From: Planococcus antarcticus DSM 14505
GTDB taxonomy: Bacteria; Bacillota; Bacilli; Bacillales_A; Planococcaceae
Length of the DNA stretch: 64,000 nucleotides
Assembly: GCF_001687565.2 (NCBI RefSeq)
Contig: NZ_CP016534.2
Coordinates: 1,616,501-1,680,500 of the forward strand
Reading direction: 5' to 3'
The notes beneath the pieces are model-generated. The model was not told where the DNA came from and made no database searches. It saw only the letters and a list, made by a program, of their open reading frames with translations. How positions within the stretch are numbered: the stretch's first letter is position 1; each line of letters begins with the position of its first letter. Below, in pieces: positions 26,460-33,970 of the stretch. A program made the translations under genes and the position numbers.

Positions 26460-28066
26460 CATAGCTCTCAACTTAAGAAATGACGTAGAATGTTGGCGAT
26501 AAAATTGTGTGGGGGAAGGGTTTGAACTTGGAGGATTGCGGAAATGGAGATACCTAAGAACGCCAAATAACCCCCCCTTTTTTAGGAGGCGTTTGTTGGA
26601 TTGTTCTAAGTGAATTGAAGGCGTTTTAAGGCAGTCCCTTTAGCGGAATTCGGCTTCCGTGCGGTCCTGATGAGTAATTGGGTAATCAAGGGGACAAAGC
26701 TTAGAAGCGTCTTCTTTTTTTGTTTGATGGCTTCGTACATTTGCGCCAAAAATTCACAGGCGATACTTCGAATCGCGATGGTTTCACTGATTTCTTTCTC
26801 TTCTTCTTCCCAAATCGTATTCCGGATTTGATAAGCAATCAATTGGCTCAAAAGAAAAACGAGTAACGTGGCATAGAAATGGCAGAGCCAACGTTCCTGT
26901 TTGACCAATCGGAAATGATCGATTTCCAGATAAGATTTCATCGCTTTGAAATTCAATTCAATTTGCCAACGCAGCCGATACAATTCGACAAGCTGCGAAC
27001 CTGAAACAGGTTCAGGCAAGTTGGTCATATACCCCGTCATACCGGCTAAATCGTGGACCAGTTGCTTGGGCTTTTTCCCCGTTTTTGATGCCCGTCGCTG
27101 AAGCTTTTGCAGGCGTTTTTGTTTCTGTTTGTCGCTTTGGGAGAACAGCACACACCGTGCCGGAAAATGAGCATCTCGACCAAAGTAGACTTGTTCAAGT
27201 TCCAAGGTTTCCCCCGGCGCCATTTTCTCGCAGAGCTGAACGAGCTCAATGCGCTGATACTCGCTACTCTTAACGACGGATCCATCCGGATGATGATCAG
27301 GAAACGAATTTTGATAGGCCAAATAAGCGTCGTTCCGAAACTTCGTGAGGAAGTAGTTGTTTTTTTCATGAATCCGTTCGAACACCTGAAAATGAAAATA
27401 GCCGAGATCTTGTAGGCACAACTCTTGTTCATCAAGAAACGGCACCCGTTTCGCTCCCATGACGGTGTCGTTGACGTTTTCAAGATCGACGCGCAAAAAG
27501 GTAAGCCGTCCTGTCAATACATCAAATTCGTGTTGGATTTTCACTGAAGTCTGGCGTGTTTTTTTGGCGCGGGCTTTCAGGGAATTGGGCACATGGATGT
27601 GCGTCGCATCTAAGACCCGTAAGCTGGTGAAAGGACAGTCCGTTGCGAACGCATGCTTAGCGAGTAGAAGCTGTTGCTGAATCAAGAACAGTTCTTCTAC
27701 TAATCGCTGAAGAAAGTGGACAGCTTTTCCGGTGAATTTCTGATCCACTGCCGTACGGCTGATCGCGATTTCCTGTTTGGAAAGGAGCTTGGTGCTGAGT
27801 TCTTGCAAGCTAGGGTCGATCAAATTCCCATGAACCTGAAAAAGCAACGACAGAAAATCGCTGGCGGTCCATTTTCTTTTCCGTTGGATGAACCCCGTTT
27901 CTTTGGCGAGGGCATCCACCTTTTCCGGTTCAAGAAATGCAAATAACGGGTTGAGGTAGTTGGGAGTGACTTGAGCTACCATAGAAAAAACTCCTCTCAT
28001 TGATGGGGAGTCTTCCATACCATCTTTCGAGAGAAGTTACTCCTTTTTCTTAAGTTGACAGCTATG
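26460..28066 (-). mobile_element. IS4-family (IS231-like) insertion sequence, intact ends
   Basis: A 1607-bp element. Inverted repeats are 20 bp with one mismatch: CATAGCTCTCAACTTAAGAA on the left and TTCTTAAGTTGACAGCTATG on the right. A 12-bp target duplication GCCACTGTATAG flanks it at 26448-26459 and 28067-28078. The end sequence ..TCAACTTAAGAA and long duplication are typical of IS231-like elements. Perfect duplication and an open transposase show a recent insertion into the IS256-family transposase. Confidence 0.9.
26606..27982 (-). CDS. IS4-family DDE transposase
   Basis: A 458-residue transposase read from ATG 27982, which has gagaggag 8 bp upstream; the frame is open back to 28018. 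DDE residues are in LRVLDATHIHV (first Asp) and in the C-terminal YRLRWQIELNFKAMKSYLEI (the Y-R-E-K type motif with the catalytic Glu). A second Asp is in the region LTFLRVDLENVND. The frame is uninterrupted, so the enzyme may be active. Confidence 0.85.
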   Translation of the reverse strand: MVAQVTPNYLNPLFAFLEPEKVDALAKETGFIQRKRKWTASDFLSLLFQVHGNLIDPSLQELSTKLLSKQEIAISRTAVDQKFTGKAVHFLQRLVEELFLIQQQLLLAKHAFATDCPFTSLRVLDATHIHVPNSLKARAKKTRQTSVKIQHEFDVLTGRLTFLRVDLENVNDTVMGAKRVPFLDEQELCLQDLGYFHFQVFERIHEKNNYFLTKFRNDAYLAYQNSFPDHHPDGSVVKSSEYQRIELVQLCEKMAPGETLELEQVYFGRDAHFPARCVLFSQSDKQKQKRLQKLQRRASKTGKKPKQLVHDLAGMTGYMTNLPEPVSGSQLVELYRLRWQIELNFKAMKSYLEIDHFRLVKQERWLCHFYATLLVFLLSQLIAYQIRNTIWEEEEKEISETIAIRSIACEFLAQMYEAIKQKKKTLLSFVPLITQLLIRTARKPNSAKGTALKRLQFT

Positions 28067-28765
28067 GCCACTGTATAGGCTAGGACTTCTTTTGAACCGT
28101 CCTCCCGGATGCCGACGACTATATAGACGGCTTCTTTGGAGACGGTATCGCGCTTAAGAGATATATACGTCGGATCCAAATAGACGCATGCGTAGCGCTT
28201 ATCCAGTGGACGCACTTTGAAGGCTTCCACTTGTTCACTTATCGCTTTCGTCATGTTGGAAATCGTTTGCGGTGTGTAGTGGTGGCCGTACATCTTTTCA
28301 ATCAGATCCGCGATTTCGGACATCATGACCCCTTTTTGGAACATATGAATGACGAAGGACTCCAGTGTATCGTTTGAGCGCTTGTATGGTGCGACCGTCT
28401 GTTGGTTGAACTCGCCGTTCCGGTCACGCGGCATCGAAAGCACCAAATCTCCATACTCTGTATGGAGTGTCCGCGTGTAAGCGCCATTTCGGGAATTACC
28501 GGAATTGAAACCGACGCGATCGTGTTTTTCATAATCTAGAAAAGCCGTGAGTTCCGTCTGAAGGAGCGTGTTAACCGCCGCCTCTAAGTGCGTTCGAAAA
28601 ACTTCGGAGATGTCTTCTTTTTTTACTAGAGCTTGCATGATATCTGTTGTAAAATGAGTCATAGGGAAGGCCTCTTTTCTGTGAATGGGTTGTGGTGACT
28701 TCATTCTACAAGAAAAGGTCTTCCTTTTTCTATTTATTCATTTACACAAGATATTTTACGCTCTC

Positions 28766-29016
28766 GATATAATAAAGAATAAATTCACAAAATTTAATGA
28801 AAATTCTGCTTAAATTTATACTAGTTGTTGCACATAAATATGCAACGAGAAAATTCGATAATCACTTGAATTATTTGATTAAAATAATTGGTTTATACAA
28901 TTTGAATGAATAAAGATACGGTAGTCTGCTATTGAGGGAATGAAAAAAGGTTGAGCGAACTGCGAGACTTTGGGTATACTAACTAAGCAGAAAATTTTAA
29001 TAAAGGGGTTAAGAGA
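28766..29016. other. Flank between the IS and the yfcC-like gene
   Basis: About 250 bp of AT-rich DNA holding only the expected promoter and leader region of the transporter gene (ribosome binding site aaaggggtta). No other feature is seen. Confidence 0.5.
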
Positions 29017-30531
29017 ATGGAAGAAGAGAAAAAGCAACAGAAGGAATGGAAAGTTCCACATACATTTGTCATCGTTTTTTTCATTGTGGCCCTGGCTGCT
29101 ATTTCGACCTATTTCGTGCCGGTCGGTCAGTTTGAGACAGAAGAAATCACGTACGGCGAAAGCGGAGCAGAGTCGACACGAACCGTACTGATTCCAGAAA
29201 GCTTTTCGTTTGTAACAGACGGTGAAGGAGATTTTGTCTATCTTGGCACTTCACTTTTTGAAGCGGGGGGTGGAGTAGGGTTTCTGAACTATGTATTTGA
29301 AGGCTTAGTATCAGGAGATAAATGGGGTTCAGCTGTTGGGGTTGTTGCCTTTATCCTGATTATCGGTGGCGCATTCGGAATTATTCTCCGCACCCGTGCT
29401 GTAGAAGAAGGGATATTAAGAGTCATAGATAAAACACAAGGCCGGGATGTACTGATTATCCCTGTCATGTTCTTTCTCTTTTCACTGGGCGGTGCTGTAT
29501 TCGGAATGGGAGAAGAAGCGATTGCTTTTGCCATAATTCTTGTTCCGATTATGATTCGACTCGGCTATGATGCGATAACCGGCATACTCATTACATATGT
29601 CGCGACCCAAATCGGATTTGCAACCTCGTGGATGAACCCTTTTAGCGTAGCAATCGCGCAAGGGATTGCCGATATTCCGGTTCTCTCAGGTGCCCTGTTC
29701 CGTGTGATAATGTGGGCTGTCTTCACAATTATAGGAATTATCTTTACTTGGCATTATGCATCGCGTATCAAAAAAGATCCTCAGCGTTCACCTTCTTATA
29801 AATCTGATGCTTTTTTCCGAAAAGAAGCAGAGAAATTTGCACATTTGGCATCCAACTTTACACTAGGCCATGCATTGGTTATCGGAACTCTCGTAGCCGG
29901 TATTATATGGATTATTTGGGGAGTAATAGAGCATGCTTATTTTATACCTGAAATAGCAACCCAGTTCTTTACGATTGGTCTGATTGCTGGTATTATCGGC
30001 GTAATCTTCAAGCTGAATGCCATGCGGGTGGACGATATTGCAGATAGTTTTATCGAGGGTGCTAAAGATTTGCTCCCGGCTGCACTCATTGTCGGGATGG
30101 CAAAAGGCATTGTGATAATCCTTGGTGGTGACAGTCCGGATATGCCTTCTATTCTCAATACCATGCTTTATGGGGCCGGACAACTAATAGGAGATTTTCC
30201 TGCTATGCTATCCGCGGTTTTCATGTATGGATTTCAGTCCGTTTTCAATTTCTTCGTCGTTTCCGGATCCGGCCAAGCTGCTCTTACGATGCCTTTAATG
30301 GCACCGCTTGCAGACATCGCAGGTGTTTCCCGGCAAGTGGCTGTATTGGCGTTTCAGTTGGGGGATGGACTGACCAACATCTTTGTTCCAACTTCTGCAG
30401 CGTTGCTAGGAACGCTTGGTGTCGCGCGACTGGATTGGGGAGTGTGGGCAAAATTTATCTTTAAATTTCTTTTGCTCCTAATGGCATTATCGTGTATTTT
30501 CATTGTGATCGCCGTGTTAATCGGTCTTTGA
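29017..30531 (+). CDS. YfcC-family membrane transporter
   Basis: A 504-residue protein with about 12-13 spans. The N-terminal block WKVPHTFVIVFFIVALAAISTYFVPVGQFE is the hallmark of the YfcC family (related to arginine/ornithine antiporters and C4-dicarboxylate carriers). Conserved loops include FGMGEEAIAFAIILVPIMIRLGYD and VVSGSGQAALTMPLMAPLADIAGVSRQ. Next to an isoaspartyl dipeptidase it probably imports a peptide or amino-acid substrate. This gene pair is common in Bacillales. The start ATG has ribosome binding site aaaggggttaag. Confidence 0.8.
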   Translation: MEEEKKQQKEWKVPHTFVIVFFIVALAAISTYFVPVGQFETEEITYGESGAESTRTVLIPESFSFVTDGEGDFVYLGTSLFEAGGGVGFLNYVFEGLVSGDKWGSAVGVVAFILIIGGAFGIILRTRAVEEGILRVIDKTQGRDVLIIPVMFFLFSLGGAVFGMGEEAIAFAIILVPIMIRLGYDAITGILITYVATQIGFATSWMNPFSVAIAQGIADIPVLSGALFRVIMWAVFTIIGIIFTWHYASRIKKDPQRSPSYKSDAFFRKEAEKFAHLASNFTLGHALVIGTLVAGIIWIIWGVIEHAYFIPEIATQFFTIGLIAGIIGVIFKLNAMRVDDIADSFIEGAKDLLPAALIVGMAKGIVIILGGDSPDMPSILNTMLYGAGQLIGDFPAMLSAVFMYGFQSVFNFFVVSGSGQAALTMPLMAPLADIAGVSRQVAVLAFQLGDGLTNIFVPTSAALLGTLGVARLDWGVWAKFIFKFLLLLMALSCIFIVIAVLIGL

Positions 30532-30580
30532 TTCATTCGTTCCAAGGGCTATTCAACTATAAAGAAAGGGGATTGAAAAG

Positions 30581-31753
30581 ATGCTGACTCTCATAAAGAA
30601 TGGTGAGGTTTTTACTCCGGAATCAGTCGGGAAAAAAGATATTCTTCTGATTGGCGGGAAAATAGGGCTTATTGCTGAAGAGATAGCAGTACCCCCTTTT
30701 CCTATTGAAGTTAACGTAATTGAAGCGGCTGGTAAAATAGTTGCCCCGGGATTCATTGATGCCCATGTTCACATTATGGGCGGAGGTGGAGAAGGCGGAT
30801 ATCGGACACGCACCCCTGAACTTCAGCTGACAGATGCGACACTGGCCGGCGTCACCACCCTTGTCGGCGTAATTGGGACAGATGGTACGACCCGTACCAT
30901 GTCCGCATTGATAGCAAAAGCGAAAGGGCTGAAAGAAGAAGGCTTGTCGTGCTATGTTCATACGGGATCTTACCAGGTACCAGTCAAGACACTGACAGAA
31001 ACAGTGGAAAATGATTTGATTTTAATTGAAGAGGTGATTGGTGTAGGTGAAATCGCGATTGCAGATCATCGCTCATCTCAGCCAACGGTAGAGGAACTGG
31101 CAAAAATCGCTTCCGCTGCCAGAATCGGCGGAATGCTCTCCGGAAAAGCAGGGATCGTAAATGTCCATGTCGGTGATAGTCCGGATTGTTTATCACTTAT
31201 CGAAAAAGTAATCGAGACTACGGATATTCCAATCAAGCAGTTTTATCCGACACATATTAATCGCAACCCATATCTGTTTGACGCAGGCATTGTTTATGCC
31301 AAAAAAGGCGGCTACGTAGATTTCACCACAAGTACGATTCCGAAATTTCTGGCTGAAGGTGAAGTGAAGGCAAGTTCTGCCTTGAGACAAATGCTTGAGG
31401 CTGGCGTGGACCCTAGTCTGATAACCTTTACTTCTGATGGACAGGCAAGTCTGCCGGACTTCGGCCCGGAAGGTGAATTCAGAGGTCTACAGCTCGGGAA
31501 AGTCGACTCGCTTTTCAAAGCGGTACGTGAAGCAATCTCCGAGGAGGGCGTATCAGTACCAGATGCTTTGCGAACAGTAACAGCGAATCCAGCATCGATT
31601 TTAAAACTGAATTCCAAAGGAATTATTGAAAAAGGCAGGGATGCCGATTTGGTCTTGATAAATCAGGAAGACTTCGAAATCGATACGGTTTTAGCATCAG
31701 GGAAAATAATGGTCCAAGATGGCAAGCCTGTTGTCAAAGGGACATTTGAGTAA
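30581..31753 (+). CDS. iadA: Isoaspartyl dipeptidase (beta-aspartyl peptidase)
   Basis: A 390-residue metallo-enzyme of the amidohydrolase superfamily that cleaves isoaspartyl dipeptides arising from protein damage. Zinc motif 1 is APGFIDAHVHIMGGGGEGG. The substrate-binding loop is GTDGTTRT, the bridging residue region VGEIAIADHRSSQP, the later histidines are in NVHVGDSP and FYPTHINRN, and the catalytic Asp is in FTSDGQASLP. The C-terminus closes with the family strand GRDADLVLI. The ribosome binding site is agaaagggga. It follows the transporter by 49 bp, in one operon. Confidence 0.85.
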   Translation: MLTLIKNGEVFTPESVGKKDILLIGGKIGLIAEEIAVPPFPIEVNVIEAAGKIVAPGFIDAHVHIMGGGGEGGYRTRTPELQLTDATLAGVTTLVGVIGTDGTTRTMSALIAKAKGLKEEGLSCYVHTGSYQVPVKTLTETVENDLILIEEVIGVGEIAIADHRSSQPTVEELAKIASAARIGGMLSGKAGIVNVHVGDSPDCLSLIEKVIETTDIPIKQFYPTHINRNPYLFDAGIVYAKKGGYVDFTTSTIPKFLAEGEVKASSALRQMLEAGVDPSLITFTSDGQASLPDFGPEGEFRGLQLGKVDSLFKAVREAISEEGVSVPDALRTVTANPASILKLNSKGIIEKGRDADLVLINQEDFEIDTVLASGKIMVQDGKPVVKGTFE

Positions 31754-32167
31754 TCGAACGTCACAGAACGAAAGTATCATTTTGTTTAACCATATACTAA
31801 CGCAGGAATTGGTAAGAAGATTATTTGCTTTGCAGGAACTCTCTTATGGATGTTTGTTGACCCGACATTCGTAAGAGTTTTTTGGCTTAATGGGCAACTG
31901 TATTGAGAAAGTGAACTCAGTCCCGTTTAATGGAAAGTTTAATACAAGATATTTTACACTCTCGTTTTTAGAAAAGTTCTAAAATAATCAAAAAGGTAGA
32001 GATTCTTGTTTAAAACATTTACCCAACTATGTGGGTTATTTCCAAGCTGCCTCTGCTCCTAAAAGCCATAATGATAATAGCAACTCTTAAGAGAAAAAAT
32101 TTAGTGGCCTCGATTTAAACTTCTTCAAACAAAAGGCGCAACTAAAAAGGAATAAGGAGCTGGTAGA
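31754..32167. other. Intergenic DNA with a weak terminator
   Basis: Contains a weak hairpin with T-run (about 31837-31882, AACTCTCTTATG against CGTAAGAGTT) that may end the iadA operon, and an IS256-type end relic at 31944. Nothing else is supported. Confidence 0.45.
31944..31964. repeat. Solitary IS256-type right-end sequence
   Basis: AAGATATTTTACACTCTCG differs at only one base from the right end of the IS256-family element (AAGATATTTTACGCTCTCG), in the same orientation. No transposase is attached. Together with the opposite end at 25531 it may mark the limits of a former larger insertion. Confidence 0.6.
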
Positions 32168-32913
32168 GTGGAGAGCATAGAAATGGTACGAAAATTTTAT
32201 GATGAGAAAGTAGACTGTGAATGGAAAAAGCTGGAACGACACAAAATCGAGTATGAATTGACGAAACGCTTCCTTAAGCGCTATATCAAACCGATGGACA
32301 AAGTATTGAACTCGGTGGTAGTCTGGGAAAATTTGCGTTGCATCTCACGAGCTAGGCTGTGAGGTGACTTTAGTCGACTTGCCGCCGAATAATGTAGCCC
32401 TTGGGTTGGATAAGGCAAAAGAACTTGGACTGTCACTGCAGATATATGTGTCGACAGTCAGGATTTATCAAACATCAGTGATAACCAATTCAGAACATCA
32501 CGGAATGTTTGAAGGTATTAAAACCTGGCGGAACAGTCTTTGTTGCCTTCGTGTCGTCTTATTCATTTGTCTGGGATTATCTTGCTCAAAATCCGCAGTT
32601 TATCTTGGAAGAGGAAAGAAAAGCGCAATTGGAAGTCCTCTTCAAACACGGCAATTGCGTTGGACAAGGCTTTACCGATAAGTTCTTTATGCGTCCAAAA
32701 GAGGTGCTTTCGTTTTTTGAGCAATTCAATCTTGAAAAGCTGCATGTTTTGAATTGTGAAAGTTTCCTCTATTTGCGGGAAGTCGAACTTCTGAAACAGT
32801 CTCCGGAAGTTGTTGCTGCTTGGCTCGATCTGGCTGAGCAAGCATGCGAAAGCAAAGATTTATTGAGTTTAGCCGAACTTATTATGTACAACGGGAAGAA
32901 AACTGGGGAATAA
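32168..32913 (+). pseudogene. SAM-dependent methyltransferase, frameshifted
   Basis: Three frames together read as one class I methyltransferase. 32168-32362 gives MESIEMVRKFYDEKV..KPMDKVL, then the glycine-rich motif is scrambled by a frameshift. From about 32330 another frame gives GCEVTLVDLPPNNVALGLDKAKELGL (motif with ribose-binding Asp). 32509-32913 gives LKVLKPGGTVFVAFVSSYSF and the C-terminus. The segment between GL and LKVLKPGG is shortened. At least two frameshifts plus a deletion make it non-functional. It lies just left of dif-like site 4. Confidence 0.78.
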
Positions 32914-32954
32914 TTAGTGAATGAGTGGAAAGTGAAATTTAGAATCCAATGAGT

Positions 32955-32983
32955 AGTTTACATATCATAACGTTATCGGAAGA
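32955..32983. other. dif-like XerC/XerD site 4 (7-bp centre)
   Basis: The arm AGTTTACATAT, centre CATAACG and arm TTATCGGAAGA. The arms are as good as in site 3 but the centre is 7 bp, not 6, which may reduce or abolish recombination. Same orientation as the others. Confidence 0.6.
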
Positions 32984-33017
32984 GAAAGAACTAGATATCG
33001 AGTTCTTTCTTTTTTTA
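32983..33017 (+). terminator. Hairpin terminator next to dif-like site 4
   Basis: AGAAAGAACT pairs with AGTTCTTTCT across an 8-nt loop, followed by seven T. It begins where the dif-like site ends. Confidence 0.75.
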
Positions 33018-33211
33018 TGGACACACCTTGCTTAAAAGCTTCGAATAGTAAAGTGGATTAACATATCCATTAAACCTTCTTGTAATTCATGAAAAAAGGA
33101 TAGATTTTTCAACTTGTGATATTGTATTTATATGGTACTAGTTCTAAATAAAGTAACAGCTAAGTAGTGTGTAAAAGAAAATATATGCAGCGAGTGAGGC
33201 CAATAGTTTTA

Positions 33212-33970
33212 ATGAGAAAAGTGATCCTAGAGGTTGATAATTTAGTGAAAACATATAAAGGAAAAGAAGTTGAAATTGAAGCCTTAAAAGGAATCTCCTT
33301 TAACCTATATGCTGGAGAATTCGTTGCGATTATGGGGACAAGTGGCTCAGGGAAGAGTACATTGTTAAATGTATTAGGAGCATTGGATGAGCCAACCAGT
33401 GGCCACATACGATTAAACGGTGTAAATTCAGAAGATTTCTTTGTAGAGCCTAAAGCAACGGACTACCGTAGAGAAAACATCGGATTTATTTTTCAAGCTT
33501 ATAATTTGCTGAAAGATCTAACGGTGGAAGAAAATATTTCGCTACCACTGCTGTTGAAAAATGAATCAAAAGAAACCATCGACAGAAAAACAGCCAACAT
33601 GATCGAACGGATGGGTTTAACAAAGTGGAAGAAGCATCGTCCTGTCCAATTATCTGGTGGACAGCAACAACGAATCGCGATTGGTCGTGCTCTTATCGGC
33701 GACCCCCCAATTCTATTGGCGGACGAACTGACCGGAAACCTAGATGCGAATACTTCCAGTGAAATTCTAGATGTATTGACGTCAATGAAGAAAGAACTCA
33801 ACCAAAGTATACTTGTGGTTACGCACGATTCAAAAGTGGCCACTTATGCAGATCGAGTCCTGTTTTTTCATGATGGTAAAATTACTAATGAGTATGAATG
33901 TTCCGGTGACAAAGATCTTGAAAAAATCATGAAAATCTCTCAGGATATCTTAAAAGGTGCCAATGAATGA
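33212..33970 (+). CDS. ABC transporter ATPase (LolD/MacB type)
   Basis: An ATPase of about 252 residues from ATG 33212. The frame is open to 33167, but the extra residues (CKRKYMQRVRPIVL) are not typical, and no ribosome binding site is strong for either. Walker A is MGTSGSGKST, the Q-loop IFQAYNLL, the signature LSGGQQQR and Walker B ILLADELTGNLD, with ELTGNLD typical of the LolD/MacB/YtrE group. It overlaps the permease gene by ATGA. No two-component sensor genes are adjacent, so it is probably not a bacitracin-type resistance module. The exported substrate is unknown. Confidence 0.83.
   Translation: MRKVILEVDNLVKTYKGKEVEIEALKGISFNLYAGEFVAIMGTSGSGKSTLLNVLGALDEPTSGHIRLNGVNSEDFFVEPKATDYRRENIGFIFQAYNLLKDLTVEENISLPLLLKNESKETIDRKTANMIERMGLTKWKKHRPVQLSGGQQQRIAIGRALIGDPPILLADELTGNLDANTSSEILDVLTSMKKELNQSILVVTHDSKVATYADRVLFFHDGKITNEYECSGDKDLEKIMKISQDILKGANE

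Larger units (their letters stand above)
25862..28662 (-). pseudogene. IS256-family transposase, split by an IS
   Basis: The N-terminal part (28662 down to about 28067; MTHFTTDIMQALVKKEDISE..) and the C-terminal part (26459 down to 25862; ..VAPTESAFVWEEVLLDLKERG..YSKRKEQFPNEDSLDRFLVS) join in frame if the inserted IS and one copy of its target duplication are removed. The first catalytic Asp is in ACVYLDPTYI, the second in LFITDGLKG and the Glu near the end (STNLIESFNKGIKKYSKRK). The C-terminal piece starting at 26452 is not expected to be functional alone. Confidence 0.8.
25803..28765 (-). mobile_element. IS256-family element, interrupted
   Basis: The right end TTTACACAAGATATTTTACG-CTCTC (28741-28765) and the left end near 25803-25829 (GAGACCGTC..GTGTAAAT) are imperfect inverted repeats around a mutator-type transposase. 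The transposase is split by an IS4-family insertion. I found no matching 8-bp target duplication (flanks gaaatgct and gatataat), so the left end may be diverged or the copy old. The left boundary is less certain than the right. Confidence 0.65.

Noticed and set aside
27085..27946. Plus-strand ORFs opposite the IS4-family transposase
   Set aside because: Mirror frames of a conserved transposase without start signals.
25803..28772. 8-bp target duplication for the IS256-family element
   Set aside because: Flanks gaaatgct and gatataat do not match well enough to claim a duplication.
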